NCBI GenBank assembly: GCA_963763575.1
Contig: CAVXPD010000004.1
Span: 124,001-188,000, forward strand
Source: Bog-473 sp963763575
GTDB lineage: Bacteria > Actinomycetota > Acidimicrobiia > Acidimicrobiales > RAAP-2
Direction: 5' to 3'
DNA length: 64,000 nt
Positions within the stretch are counted from its first letter, which is position 1. The number at the start of each line of letters is the position of its first letter. The position numbers and the translations under genes were made by a program. Shown here one piece after another: positions 1-9,055 of the stretch. Under the pieces are notes generated by a model. It was not told the origin of the DNA. It saw only the letters and a program-made list of their open reading frames with translations, and searched no databases.

Positions 1-58
1 CGGCGTGGCCGTCCGCCGACACGATCGTGTAGCGCTCGTCGGTCGCGATGGTCGCCAT
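1..58 (-). CDS. Amidohydrolase-family protein, N-terminal fragment (runs off window start)
   Basis: Only the first 19 codons are inside the window, reading MATIATDERYTIVSADGHA. A short lead followed by YTIVSADGHA is typical of metal-dependent amidohydrolase-2 family proteins (ACMSD-like), where the D-x-H pair belongs to the metal site near the N-terminus. The ATG at 58-56 shares one base with the TGA of the upstream SDR gene (TGATG arrangement), so the two are probably translationally coupled in one operon. The family call rests on a very short stretch and the substrate cannot be inferred. Confidence 0.5.
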   Translation of the reverse strand, partial: MATIATDERYTIVSADGHA

Positions 59-948
59 CAGCCCAGCGCCGCCGGCGGCAGTTGCCCGGCCCCGATGGCG
101 TCGGCCCGGCGGTGCAGCATGGCTGCGGCGTCCTCGAGGCCGTGGGCGATGATGAAGTCGCCGCGCCTGACGCCCTCGACGCAGAACCGCCCGAGCTCGC
201 GCAGGTCCATGAGCTGGACCGGATGGCCGGACGCCTCGAGCTGGGCCTTGAACTCCTCGAAGGTCGTCCCGGGTGCCGGCGGCCGCGGCGTGACCCGCGC
301 CAGCGCCGCGGGGCGGTTCCGGTGCGCCGTCCACAACCCCGTCTCGAGCAGGCCGCCCGACGGGTAGAACACCGCGGCCCGCACGTTGGCCCCGGCGTCG
401 ATGAGCTGATGGGCGAGCGCCTCGGTCAGGCACGAGACGGCGGCCTTGCTCGATGCGTACACCGAGGCGTACGGAACCGGGGCGATGCCGCCGTCCGTGC
501 TCGAGGTGTTGACGACGACTCCGGGTTCGCCCGACTCGATCATGCGGGGCACGAACGACAACATCCCGTTGGCCACGCCGAAGACGTTCACCGAGAAGCA
601 CCAGGTCCAGTCGTTGGCCTCCTGCTCCCAGGGCCGGCCTCCCCCGCCCGACGTGACGCCCGCGTTGTTGAACAGGTAGTGGCACGCACCCTCGGTGCTG
701 AACACGTCCGCCGCGAGCGCCTCGACCGATGGGGCGGAAGAGACGTCGGTCACCACGCCGCGGACCGCGCCCATCTCGGAGAGCTCCTTCACCGTCGTCT
801 CGAGGACCGGCTCCTCGACGTCGGCGATGACGACGCGCGCCTCCTCGATGAGCAGGGCCTCGACGATGCCGCGTCCGATGCCCGCGGCCCCGCCCGTCAC
901 CACGGCCACCTTGCCGTTCAGGTCGTCCAACGCGTCGCCCCCAGTCAC
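58..948 (-). CDS. SDR family NAD(P)-dependent oxidoreductase
   Basis: This is a classical short-chain dehydrogenase of 296 aa, expected to oxidise or reduce a hydroxyl/keto substrate with NAD(P). From the GTG at 948 it shows the cofactor motif TGGAAGIG (about residues 18-25), the NNAG motif near 94-97, a serine in NTSSTDGG near 150 and the catalytic YASSK at 164-168. The frame stays open far upstream, but SDR homology begins just after the GTG, so I place the start there. It overlaps the following amidohydrolase gene by one base, which suggests a shared catabolic operon. The substrate is unknown. Confidence 0.85.
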   Translation of the reverse strand: MTGGDALDDLNGKVAVVTGGAAGIGRGIVEALLIEEARVVIADVEEPVLETTVKELSEMGAVRGVVTDVSSAPSVEALAADVFSTEGACHYLFNNAGVTSGGGGRPWEQEANDWTWCFSVNVFGVANGMLSFVPRMIESGEPGVVVNTSSTDGGIAPVPYASVYASSKAAVSCLTEALAHQLIDAGANVRAAVFYPSGGLLETGLWTAHRNRPAALARVTPRPPAPGTTFEEFKAQLEASGHPVQLMDLRELGRFCVEGVRRGDFIIAHGLEDAAAMLHRRADAIGAGQLPPAALG

Positions 949-1087
949 CTGACACCCCGTCAGGTGACCACCATAACCCCCGTCGCGAAGGCCCGAAGGG
1001 GAGGAGACTGGTACACCTCGCGCTGCGGGGAATCCGCCTGCGGCGACCACCTCGTCAGCTCTGCTCGACCGATTCCGGAGGACCACG

Positions 1088-1594
1088 ATGCCCGAGACAC
1101 CGCCCACGCTGAGCGTCCCCCGGCCCGAGGAGGCCGTTCCGCTCGCGGAGATGCCCATGGCGCGCGCCTGGCTGCAGCACCTTCGGGACAGCGCCGTCTT
1201 CAAGCTGGAGGGCTTGTCGCCGGACCAGTTGCGCTGGCGGCCGGCACCGAGCGCCAACTCGCTCGGCGTGATCGTGGTCCATCTCGGTTACACGGAGCGG
1301 CTGTGGATCCGTGCCATCTTCGCCGGCGAGCCGATGGACATGGGGTGGCGCGCCCGCATGTTCGAGCTCCCGGAGGGCTGGTCGCGCGACGACGCCGTCG
1401 CCTTCTACCGGGCGGAGACGTCACAGGCCGACGCCGTGCTCGACCAGGCGTCGTCCTTCGACCTCCCGTCTCGGGGCGAGCTCCGCCCGACCACGCTGCG
1501 CTGGGCGGTGCTGCACCTGATCGAGGAGGCGGCCAGGCACGTCGGCCACATGGACATCACCCGGGAGCTGCTCGACGGGAGGACCGGTCGCTGA
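1088..1594 (+). CDS. DinB family (DUF664-like) protein
   Basis: The 168-aa product has the four-helix DinB/YfiT-like layout: an N-terminal helix with LQHLRDSAVFKLEGLSPDQL, then WRPAPSANSLGVIVVHLGYTE and a C-terminal HLIEEAARHVGHMDITREL. The histidine in VVHLGYTE and the HxxH pair in RHVGHMD are the expected metal ligands of this superfamily. In actinobacteria such proteins include thiol-dependent (mycothiol or similar) transferases, but most are uncharacterised, so the reaction is not assigned. A GGAGG lies about 6 bases before the ATG. The gene diverges from the SDR across a 139-bp spacer. Confidence 0.8.
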   Translation: MPETPPTLSVPRPEEAVPLAEMPMARAWLQHLRDSAVFKLEGLSPDQLRWRPAPSANSLGVIVVHLGYTERLWIRAIFAGEPMDMGWRARMFELPEGWSRDDAVAFYRAETSQADAVLDQASSFDLPSRGELRPTTLRWAVLHLIEEAARHVGHMDITRELLDGRTGR

Positions 1595-1791
1595 GGCTCG
1601 GTCGGGGCCGGGCAGGCCCGGGCGGCCGGCCTCGCCGACCCCGGCATGCTTCCCCCCGTCCCGGCCGCGTGCGATCATTTTTGGGCCCGGGACCGGTAGG
1701 TTGAATGACGCAACCCCCGCAAGCGGGCGAGGGTCGGGGGGTCGAGTCACACCAGCGCATTCGAGTACGGGGCGTCGGAGAGGAAACGGCC

Positions 1792-2490
1792 ATGGACGTG
1801 CAGACGGGCGACACAGAGTTCCGCCCGGACCCCGCCGCCACCGCCCCCGTGCCCACCACGCGATCCCCCGGCCAGGGAGTTCTGTTCAAGGATCCCCACG
1901 GCTACTCCGCCTTCGACGACACCGACAAGATCCCGGCTGTCACCGGGACTCGTGGCGGGGGCAGGGGCCGGGGCCGGGGCTGGGGCCGGGGTCACCGCCC
2001 GGGCGGCCCCCGCTGGCTGCGCCTCGCCGTGACGTTCGTGGCCGTAGCCATCCTGGCGGCGGGGGCGGCGCTCGGTCTGGTCAAGGCGGGCGTGATCGAC
2101 GGGAACAACAAGAACGGGCCGACGGCCAGCGGGACGAACACGACGACGCCGCGGACTACGCCGGGGCCGACGAAGGAGACGAATTCGCTGCTCACCTCGA
2201 CGGGGACCACCTCGTCGGGAGCGGCCAACTACACGATCCATCAGCGCGCCTTCGGCGTGACCGTGACGACGTCGGTCGGCCGCTCCTGGGTGGTCATCGG
2301 CGTGGCGGGCCAGCAACCGGTCTTCGCGGGGATCGTGCCGCCGAACTCGTCACAGCACGAGATCCTGCTCGGGACCGCGCAGGTGCAGGTGGGCGCCGGG
2401 GGGACGAAGGTGATCGTCAGCTCCGCCCACAAGAGCCAGACGCTCACACCGCCTTCGGCACCCTTCAGTTACCAGATCACGCCGGCCTGA
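1792..2490 (+). CDS. Membrane-anchored protein with C-terminal RodZ/DUF4115-like domain
   Basis: The protein has 232 aa when started at the ATG at 1792, which follows a GAGAGG ribosome-binding site. The frame is open from 1705, but the extra residues look non-coding. A polar N-terminal cytoplasmic part ends in an Arg/Gly-rich stretch. One transmembrane helix (LRLAVTFVAVAILAAGAALGL) follows, then a Thr/Ser/Pro linker and a C-terminal beta-rich domain with VGRSWVVIGVAGQQPVFAG. That pattern resembles the extracytoplasmic DUF4115 domain of RodZ-type proteins. A helix-turn-helix as in true RodZ is not visible. It converges on the cyclase gene with a 5-bp gap. Function is not assigned. Confidence 0.7.
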   Translation: MDVQTGDTEFRPDPAATAPVPTTRSPGQGVLFKDPHGYSAFDDTDKIPAVTGTRGGGRGRGRGWGRGHRPGGPRWLRLAVTFVAVAILAAGAALGLVKAGVIDGNNKNGPTASGTNTTTPRTTPGPTKETNSLLTSTGTTSSGAANYTIHQRAFGVTVTTSVGRSWVVIGVAGQQPVFAGIVPPNSSQHEILLGTAQVQVGAGGTKVIVSSAHKSQTLTPPSAPFSYQITPA

Positions 2491-2495
2491 TCGGC

Positions 2496-3269
2496 TCAAC
2501 CTGAGGTCGCCAAGATCACGATGTCCACCGGCTCGTCTCGACCGCGAACCCCGACACGATCCGAGCGCCCACCGGGGTGCTGCTCCTCGATGAGCGGGTA
2601 GAGGGGAGCAGCAAGGACGACCTCGCCTGGCGACGCCTGGGCCTGGAGGCGAGCGCCGACGTTGATGGCATCACCCAGCGCGGTGAAGTCCAGCACCGTT
2701 CCGGATCCCACATTGCCCACGAAGGCAACGCCTGCGTTCGCAGCGACGCCGAGAGGTAGTGCGGTGACCTCACTCGCGAGCTCGAGGGCGGCGATCGCGG
2801 CCTTGCGACGGTAATTCGGTCCCGCGATCCCCGGGATGAACAGTCCCATCACTTCGTCCCCGATGAGCTTGTCCACGACGCCGTCGTTGTGAATCAGTAC
2901 TTTCGTTGCCACGGCATAGAACTCGTTCAGGCGCTTCGCGAAGTCGGTGGCGTTCGACTGCTCGCCCAGAGCTGTCGAGGCGCGGACGTCGGCGAACACG
3001 ACGCCTATGTCGATCTCGATGCCTCCGGCCGGGAGATGGTCGAAGCAGTACTGACAGACGTTCGGGTTCTTCCGAGACGGCTTCCAACCAAAAATGCCGA
3101 CGACCCTTCCGCCCACGCCGCCAAAGGGGTTGTAGCAGAGCTTGCAGCGGGGATCCTGAGGAAGGTGGCGGAAGACTCGCTGCGCAATCCGGAGCGGTTC
3201 ATGACCCTTGACGAGCAGGGCCTCCCAATCGACCGGCTTGGCCACCTCCGAAACTATGGCTCGCCGCAA
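2496..3269 (-). CDS. Adenylate/guanylate cyclase (class III) with Cys-rich N-terminus
   Basis: A class III nucleotidyl cyclase homology domain occupies about residues 85-220. The metal aspartates are D94 in FADVRAST and D138 in DKLIGDEV, the base-contacting lysine is K134, and the transition-state residues N203 and R207 sit in DAINVGARL. The segment before the domain carries CKLC (42-45) and CQYC (72-75), a likely structural zinc site seen in related actinobacterial cyclases. No membrane segment is present, so it should be cytosolic. The start is uncertain: TTG at 3269 opens the frame and GTG at 3245 is an alternative, neither with a good ribosome-binding site. cAMP versus cGMP specificity cannot be read with confidence. 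Confidence 0.85.
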   Translation of the reverse strand: MRRAIVSEVAKPVDWEALLVKGHEPLRIAQRVFRHLPQDPRCKLCYNPFGGVGGRVVGIFGWKPSRKNPNVCQYCFDHLPAGGIEIDIGVVFADVRASTALGEQSNATDFAKRLNEFYAVATKVLIHNDGVVDKLIGDEVMGLFIPGIAGPNYRRKAAIAALELASEVTALPLGVAANAGVAFVGNVGSGTVLDFTALGDAINVGARLQAQASPGEVVLAAPLYPLIEEQHPGGRSDRVGVRGRDEPVDIVILATSG

Positions 3270-3300
3270 GCGGTGCCGCCAGGGTTGGCGGAACTGATGC

Positions 3301-3600
3301 TCAGGACTGCTGGCCCGACGCCCGGGCGTGGACGGTGTCGTGAATGAGCATGAACCGCATCGACCAGAACCCGGGTCGCGGCTCGGGAAGCTCTTGCCTG
3401 GCCCGGAAGAACCCGGTCAAGGTGACGGCGGCGGCGGCGAGCCAGATGATCAGCCCCGTGGCCAGGACCCAGGGCGTGGAACCCGTCAACAGGACGACGA
3501 GGCCCCCGACGCCGACGGCCAGCCCGAGATACCCCACCCGGAGGGCCCAGACGGCCATCCTCCAGTGTCCGATCTCTTGGAGCTCAGGCGGCTCGGCCAT
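3301..3600 (-). CDS. Small two-helix membrane protein
   Basis: The 99-aa product has two hydrophobic helices: one around residues 15-40 (VWALRVGYLGLAVGVGGLVV) and one around 45-66 (VLATGLIIWLAAAAVTLTGF). They are followed by a basic/aromatic tail with RPGFWSMRFMLIHDTVHA. I do not recognise a named family. The tail resembles other small uncharacterised actinobacterial membrane proteins. It lies 31 bp upstream of the cyclase gene on the same strand, so the two may be co-transcribed. Confidence 0.6.
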   Translation of the reverse strand: MAEPPELQEIGHWRMAVWALRVGYLGLAVGVGGLVVLLTGSTPWVLATGLIIWLAAAAVTLTGFFRARQELPEPRPGFWSMRFMLIHDTVHARASGQQS

Positions 3601-3627
3601 CCCACGGATTGTGCACGAGCCTCGCTC

Positions 3628-3649
3628 ACACGACCAGGGTGGTTCGTGT
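3628..3649 (-). terminator. Possible hairpin terminator after the glycosidase-like gene
   Basis: ACACGACCA and TGG(T)TCGTGT form a 9-bp stem with one bulged base around a GGG loop. It sits about 20 bp past the stop of the secreted glycosidase-like gene at 3670, on that gene's downstream side. There is no clear U-tract, which is common in high-GC genomes. Confidence 0.35.
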
Positions 3650-3669
3650 TCCAGGCGGGCCCCTATGTG

Positions 3670-5229
3670 CTACTTGATGGCATAAATCTTCACCTCGTAG
3701 CCATTGGCACGCGCGCCGTCGTGGTCCGACCCTGCACCATTGTCGCCACGGAGCGAGTCCGAGAATCTGCCCGAGCCGTTGAGTGCGAAGGTGTCGCCTT
3801 GCTCGGAGTCCGCTGGGTCGTAGTGGTCGGCCGAGTCGTAGACGAGGGTGGCCGTGTCGCCGGCGGCGCCCGCAACGTCGTAGGTCCCCGTCGTGGTGCC
3901 GTTAGCCCGGTCGGCCTCGACGAAGAGGTACGTGGTGCCGTTCAGGACCTTGGTCATGGCCATGATGGGCTCGCTCGTGTTGGACGTCGACATGGTGAGG
4001 TCACCGCCCGAGCACGTGGTGAGGAGCGGGTTGGCGTCGTCGATCGGCTGCATGGTGCAGGCGCCCAGCGTCGGGCTCTCAAGCACCGGCGCGGAGATCG
4101 CGAGGGTGTCGTCGATGAACTGGAGGTTCGAGAAGATCGCGTTCGACGCCGAGCCGTTGCCGCCCATGCAGTCCGAGTCGCTCGTGGCCTGCCCCTGGGC
4201 GGCGCCGTGGCAGAACCACTCGATGCCGGTGGCCCCGTTGATGATGGCCGCCCAGGCGTTCGCGTTCACCTGGGGGACGGTCGCGTTGTACTCGTTGCCG
4301 TTCGAGCAGGTGTTCGTCGACGTGTTGCACGAGCTGCCGGACTGGCTCGAAAAGCCCAGCTCGTCGGTGCCGGTCTCGAGGAAGACCCACGTCGGCTTGC
4401 CCCCCGAGAGGGAGACCTGCTTCGCCGCCTGGAGGCCGTAGAGCCACGAGCAGTCCGCCCAGGGGCTCGTCGAGACGTGCTCGCCGCCTTCGCAGCCGCT
4501 CACATTCCAGGGGTCCGTGTCGTGGTAGTCGTCCGACGAGGTGATGGCGGGGGCGGCGAAGGCGGCGTCGGCGGTGGAGGTGCAGCCAGAGTCGCCCCAG
4601 GTCACCCACGACGCCATGTTGTCGACCGTCGGCCGCGTGGGGTCCTCGGCGTGGATGGCCGCCACCTGGGCAATCACGTTGGTCGAGCACTCAGCCGGCT
4701 CGTCGGTCCAGTCGTAGCCGGCCAGGTACTGAGTGCACGAGGTACGCGTCGTGGCCTGGGTCTCGAGCGCGGCGATGAACTCGACCGAGGCGACCGAGTT
4801 GGCCGCGGTGTTCGACGAGGGGTTGCCGCCGGCGATCACGTGCTCGCCTGCGTTGCACGCCGCCTGGAACTGGGCACCTTGTCCACCCGTCGAGTTGTCC
4901 ACGGCGAAGGCCGAGGGCCAGTCGTAGAGGCCGAGAAAGGTGTTGATGCCTTCGGCGGCCGCCGCATGGGCGAGGGTCGAGTAGCCGCTCTCGATCCCGG
5001 TCGTCTGGTCCGGATTCTGCAGCCAGACGGCGACGGGGAAGTGGGACGAACTCGAAGACTGCGAAGCTGCCAGCGCACTTCCGGATCTCGCTCCTGCAAA
5101 TCCGATGATCACCCCGAAGGCGCTCGCCGCGCGGATCAGTACGCAGGTTCGGCGGAGTCTGCTGCGGTGTGGGCGACCCACGCCCCCTGAGGACTGATTT
5201 CTGACGAAGGAAATGCCCCGACGCGACAT
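3670..5229 (-). CDS. Secreted glycoside-hydrolase-like TIM-barrel protein
   Basis: The 519-aa product begins with a basic region and a hydrophobic segment ending near ALAASQ (residues 50-56), consistent with an export signal. Mature sequence starting HFPVAVWLQNPDQ and continuing GINTFLGLYDWP is characteristic of secreted TIM-barrel glycosidase-like proteins. Candidate acid residues are E177 in WTDEPAE, analogous to the N/D-E-P acid/base motif of clan GH-A, and E285 in VFLETGTDE. A C-terminal beta-sandwich (about 400-519) is likely. Ten or more cysteines suggest extracytoplasmic disulfides. The substrate, and whether it is catalytic, are unknown. It is a monocistronic-looking gene. Confidence 0.65.
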   Translation of the reverse strand: MSRRGISFVRNQSSGGVGRPHRSRLRRTCVLIRAASAFGVIIGFAGARSGSALAASQSSSSSHFPVAVWLQNPDQTTGIESGYSTLAHAAAAEGINTFLGLYDWPSAFAVDNSTGGQGAQFQAACNAGEHVIAGGNPSSNTAANSVASVEFIAALETQATTRTSCTQYLAGYDWTDEPAECSTNVIAQVAAIHAEDPTRPTVDNMASWVTWGDSGCTSTADAAFAAPAITSSDDYHDTDPWNVSGCEGGEHVSTSPWADCSWLYGLQAAKQVSLSGGKPTWVFLETGTDELGFSSQSGSSCNTSTNTCSNGNEYNATVPQVNANAWAAIINGATGIEWFCHGAAQGQATSDSDCMGGNGSASNAIFSNLQFIDDTLAISAPVLESPTLGACTMQPIDDANPLLTTCSGGDLTMSTSNTSEPIMAMTKVLNGTTYLFVEADRANGTTTGTYDVAGAAGDTATLVYDSADHYDPADSEQGDTFALNGSGRFSDSLRGDNGAGSDHDGARANGYEVKIYAIK

Positions 5230-5822
5230 GATTTCCCTCCGGTAGGCACGGGGGCGCGCTGCAGCGCCCCGGATTTCAGCAACCCCTGGTTCCGGGCGCT
5301 GGCTCCAACCCGCCGGGCACGGCGATTACGCCGATGCCGCAAGGCGCGGGCGCGCAGTCAGGGCATGTCTTAGGGCGAAACTCGGCGCTGTCCGCATGCT
5401 CAGGACGACTCGTGCAGCCGGGATTTCCGGCACTTCACGAGTGCCGACCCGAGAGGCGTCCGGGGAGCTTGCCCCTCGATTCCTCCTTGCCCATACCCCG
5501 CGAAGCCGTTTCCAATCACGTCACCTGATGGCCTGTCGAAGTCGACGGATCGTGCTGAAGCGCCGAGGTTCAGGCCACGACCGTCGTCTCTTGGTTGCAC
5601 GTCGACGGCCGTTGGCTCGCCCGGGACGCCATCGTCACGGCAGAGCCAGACGCCTAGGCCGCCTGGGTCCCGGTGCGGACCAGGGCCGGATGCGAAATCC
5701 GGTGTCACCTCACGTGTAACTCCAGCGTCGTCAGACGCGAATACCCGTCAGGTGTGAACGGTCATTCGATTCCGATTCCGACGGTCACCCGGCCATTCGC
5801 TGCCACCGGACTGCGTTCGTTT
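5230..5822. other. Intergenic region, no gene recognised
   Basis: About 590 bp lie between the start of the secreted glycosidase-like gene and the end of the DUF4389 gene. Short open frames exist on both strands but none has family resemblance, a ribosome-binding site or good codon structure. It presumably holds the promoter of the gene ending at 3670, but I could not identify promoter elements. Confidence 0.5.
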
Positions 5823-6419
5823 CTATGGCTCCAGACTGAATGGCGGGTACTCGTCGTTCAGCAGCAACAGGTACGACCCCACGCGAAGCTGCCAGCGGAA
5901 CACGCCGATGCAGAAGTTCTTCAGTGCCGGGTTCCATTGCCCCGTGAACAGTGCGATGAACCACGAGATGAGGAGGCAGATTCCACCGGCGATGTTGACA
6001 AAGTACAGCACGATGAGCTGCGGGATGCAGAGGATGATTCGCACCAGCACGGTGATTCGGTTGCGCTCCCCGCTGACGGGCATGATGTTCAACATCGCCG
6101 GGTAGCCACCGGGATCAGCGAAACCCTCAGGGATCGGCGTAAAGGGTGGATACGGTTCGGCCCACACGTAGACGCCGGTGGTCACTCGCCACTGATAGCG
6201 AATGACGCCAGCGATGAACAAACTCAGGCTCTCCGGTGCGGTCCCGGTGAACACAATGGAGAACCAGCACACGACGGCCGCAAGGAAGGCCACGATGCTG
6301 AGGATGTACAGCCAGATGAATTGCGGGATGAAGATCAGCCAGTTCGTCAGGACCTTGACTGGCGGGATCTTCTCAGGTCCCGGCGGGACATCGATCGTCA
6401 ACGGATAGGCGCCCGACAT
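5823..6419 (-). CDS. DUF4389 domain membrane protein
   Basis: The 198-aa protein starts at the ATG at 6419, preceded by GAAGGGA. It carries two related halves typical of DUF4389. Each has a pair of hydrophobic helices (LTNWLIFIPQFIWLYILSIV and VRIILCIPQLIVLYFVNIAG) followed by FSIVFTG or FIALFTGQWN and then RYQWRV or RWQLRV and a YPPF motif. Expected location is the cytoplasmic membrane with four helices. The biochemical role of DUF4389 is not established. The gene diverges from an alpha/beta hydrolase across a 180-bp spacer that may hold promoters for both. Confidence 0.85.
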   Translation of the reverse strand: MSGAYPLTIDVPPGPEKIPPVKVLTNWLIFIPQFIWLYILSIVAFLAAVVCWFSIVFTGTAPESLSLFIAGVIRYQWRVTTGVYVWAEPYPPFTPIPEGFADPGGYPAMLNIMPVSGERNRITVLVRIILCIPQLIVLYFVNIAGGICLLISWFIALFTGQWNPALKNFCIGVFRWQLRVGSYLLLLNDEYPPFSLEP

Positions 6420-6599
6420 AGAGGACTCCCTTCGTTCGGCCGCCCCCTCAGTGGGCACGATAGCCCGCCCGACGTCACTGCCGATGGATCCTCCTCGCGG
6501 CGATCGCGAGTGAATGCACAATCAGACTGTCCTCGGGTGGTTTTGAGGTCGTCGGCTCCAGCGGAGCTAAGTTTCGGGACGAGCGACTGAGGGAGCGCA

Positions 6600-7505
6600 A
6601 TGGGCTTCGAGCTGCAGCACGTGGAGATCCATGGTCATGACCTCGGGTACCGGATGGCCGGCGAGGGTCCGGCCATCCTCCTGATCCACGGGATCGCGGG
6701 CAGCTCGGGCGCGTGGAGGGAGGTGATGCCCGCTCTGGCGCGCCGCTACACGGTGATCGCTCCGGACCTCCTCGGACATGGCCAGTCAGCCAAGCCGGCA
6801 GGTGACTACTCCCTCGGCGCGTATGCCAACGTCTTGCGGGACTTGCTAGGAGTGCTCGAAATCCCCAGAGCGACCGTGGTAGGCCAGTCGTTCGGGGGAG
6901 GTGTTGCCATGCAGTTCTGCTACCAGAACCCGGAGCGGTGCGCGCGCCTGGTCCTCGTCGACAGCGGCGGTCTCGGCCGCGAGGTGAGCTGGCTGCTCCG
7001 GTTCATGGCTCTCCCGGGAAGCGAGTACCTCATGCCGATCATCTTCCCCTCGTTCGTACGGCGACCTGGGAACGGGCTCGGCCGGATACTCCACTCGCAC
7101 GGGATACGCATGGCGCGGCAGGGAGAGATGTGGCGGTCCTACGCCTCGTTGACCGACGCCACCAATCGCCAGTCGTTCATCCGGACCATACGCTCAGTGA
7201 TCGACCCCGGCGGCCAGACCGTGAGCGCCATGGACCGGTTGTACCTCACGCAGCAGGTGCCCACGATGATCATCTGGGGCGGGCACGACGCGATCATCCC
7301 GGTGAGCCACGCTCACGAGGCGCACGCCGCCATCCCGAACTCTCGCCTCGAGATCATTGCGGACGCGGGCCACTTCCCCCACGTCGAGGCTCCGCTGCAA
7401 TTCCTCGATGCGCTGACGGACTTCATCGAGACGACTCCACCGGCAGAGCTCGAACTGGCGCAGTTCCAACAGATACTCCGAGAACGCGCTCACGCGTCGA
7501 ACTAG
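6600..7505 (+). CDS. Alpha/beta fold hydrolase
   Basis: This 301-aa hydrolase has the HG oxyanion motif (HGIAGSSGAW, residues 30-39) and the nucleophile elbow GQSFGG with S97. The acid is D230 in WGGHDAIIP and the base is H258 in AGHFPHVE, so the triad is complete. The sequence resembles the epoxide hydrolase/meta-cleavage-product hydrolase branch (PDLLGHGQSAKP). No signal peptide is visible, so it should be cytosolic. Substrate specificity cannot be deduced. The ATG follows a GGGAG at a normal distance. Confidence 0.88.
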   Translation: MGFELQHVEIHGHDLGYRMAGEGPAILLIHGIAGSSGAWREVMPALARRYTVIAPDLLGHGQSAKPAGDYSLGAYANVLRDLLGVLEIPRATVVGQSFGGGVAMQFCYQNPERCARLVLVDSGGLGREVSWLLRFMALPGSEYLMPIIFPSFVRRPGNGLGRILHSHGIRMARQGEMWRSYASLTDATNRQSFIRTIRSVIDPGGQTVSAMDRLYLTQQVPTMIIWGGHDAIIPVSHAHEAHAAIPNSRLEIIADAGHFPHVEAPLQFLDALTDFIETTPPAELELAQFQQILRERAHASN

Positions 7506-7531
7506 GCCTGCTTAAAGGGACACGACCCGGT

Positions 7532-7555
7532 TTGCGCATTCGAGCTGATGCGCAA
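7532..7555. terminator. Inverted repeat between convergent genes, likely bidirectional terminator
   Basis: TTGCGCAT and ATGCGCAA form a perfect 8-bp stem with an 8-base loop, 27 bp after the stop of the upstream alpha/beta hydrolase. It lies between two convergent genes, which fits a shared terminator. No strong U-tract follows. Confidence 0.4.
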
Positions 7556-7711
7556 GATGCGAGCTCACAGTGAGCGCGAGGCCCGCCAGAAATTCGAGAC
7601 ACGACGCCACGGCGGACGCAGCTGCCGTGGACGAGGGTGCGACAGGAGGCCGTCAGGATCGCCGAGCCGACGACCGGACGTAGACGGTGCTCGTCTCGTC
7701 CGATTCTCGGG

Positions 7712-8494
7712 CTACCCAGCCCGCCCGAGGTGACGCAGGAAGAAGGCCTCGTAGGCATCCCTTTCGAAGAGGGGGATCTGTACGTGGCCGCCCGGGTTGA
7801 TGTGCAAGGTCTTCTCGGTCGAACCGATCGCGTCGAACAGCGCGAGGCCAGATGTCTGGCCGACCAGTTCGTCGTTCCACTGAAGGACGAGCAAGACAGG
7901 GATAGTGAGTCCACGCGCAGCCCGTCCGAAGCGGTCGGCCCCGGGCGTGGTCCCAAGCCCTGCCAGCCCCAGTACCGCTGCGCTGACCCGAGGCTCGGAC
8001 GCCACAAACGGCAGGCCGATCGCGGTACCCATCGACACTCCCCAATAGCCGTACCGTGGTCCTTCTCCCTGCTGGTCGAGGCTGTCGAGAAGCGCGCGCC
8101 ACTCGGCGATCCCCTTGGCGGTGCGCTCGACCCACTCCCTGGCCTCTTCCGGACCAAAGGCAACGCCACCCGCCCCGGGGCCCGCTGCGATGCGATCCTC
8201 GATCGACCGGCGGCGCCGCTCCGCCGTCTCGGGGTCTGTGATTCTCTCCCCGTGCCCGGGTGCATCGAGGGCTACCGCTGAGTAGCCGAGGTGTCTCACA
8301 AATCGGCGGGCAAGGCCCAGCACGTTCAGAACCCGTTTGTGCTGGGTACCGCCGTGCCCAATCAAGATCGTCGGTCGGGGCACCGTCGCCACCTCGGGGT
8401 ACCAATGGATGCCCGGCACGGTCTCGGTACCGACTTGCAAGTCGAAGCGTCGCTCTACGACGCCCTGCTCGACCTTCTCGCTGAGAACTTCCAT
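7712..8494 (-). CDS. Alpha/beta hydrolase, dienelactone-hydrolase-like
   Basis: I place the start at the ATG at 8494 because AGAGGGTGG precedes it at a proper spacing. An ATG at 8575 has no ribosome-binding site. The 260-aa product shows HGGTQHKR (oxyanion region), ALDAPGHGER, the nucleophile elbow GVSMG with S154, an acid at D208 (LQWNDELV) and a histidine at H237 (GGHVQIP), a complete triad. The layout resembles the DLH/acyl-peptidase-like group that lacks a separate lid. Cytosolic; substrate unknown. It shares neither close sequence nor an operon with the neighbouring hydrolases. Confidence 0.82.
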   Translation of the reverse strand: MEVLSEKVEQGVVERRFDLQVGTETVPGIHWYPEVATVPRPTILIGHGGTQHKRVLNVLGLARRFVRHLGYSAVALDAPGHGERITDPETAERRRRSIEDRIAAGPGAGGVAFGPEEAREWVERTAKGIAEWRALLDSLDQQGEGPRYGYWGVSMGTAIGLPFVASEPRVSAAVLGLAGLGTTPGADRFGRAARGLTIPVLLVLQWNDELVGQTSGLALFDAIGSTEKTLHINPGGHVQIPLFERDAYEAFFLRHLGRAG

Positions 8495-9055
8495 AATTTC
8501 CACCCTCTGAGCCTGATTGGTTTTCGGCGGCGCAATCAACCCACCAAAGTAGATCTCGTAACGACGAACGTCCATGGAGCGGACGTCCCGGCGGACTTCT
8601 TCCGGGCGTTGCTTGGGGCTCAGCCGCCTTGGTGACCGGACCGCGGCGAACCGCCGACGGTCGGCGAGTGCACCTTTCCAGGCCGTTGCTGATGCATTTC
8701 GAGACTTGGCGCTCGAACAACCGCAGCTGTATCGAAGCAATTGACCTGGGCCACAAGCGGTCAGCTCGCAAGGCGCCCCACCTCGCCGTAGGTAGGAACG
8801 ACGAGACGAGGAAGCGGACGCGAAGCGAGGCCATCGGCCGGCTCGCAGGCGGCTCGCGGCCCACTTCGCTGTCGGGCGGCTGATGGAGGACTTAGCTACT
8901 TGAGACGCTCTTGTAGCCTCCTGCGACCCACTCGGCCGAGGCGCCCGTACTTGCTGGCTGCCTCCCTCCCACACAAAATGGTCGGCGTCAAGCGCCTCTG
9001 ACTTCCGGCTTATCACGTCAGATCGACGTCTTGCGCCTCCGCTCAGCTCTTCCTC
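8495..9055. other. Intergenic region, no gene recognised
   Basis: These 560 bp separate two minus-strand hydrolase genes. Open frames on the minus strand continue upstream of the ATG at 8494 but lose all resemblance to hydrolases and become Arg/Ser-rich, as out-of-frame high-GC sequence does. No RNA gene or repeat was recognised. Confidence 0.45.

Noticed and set aside
3328..5190. 620-codon open frame opposite the secreted glycosidase-like gene
   Set aside because: Arg/Gly/Val-rich shadow frame without domains; the minus-strand gene has a signal peptide and recognisable fold.
5400..5708. Small protein gene in the 5.2-5.8 kb gap
   Set aside because: No ribosome-binding site, homology or sensible composition.
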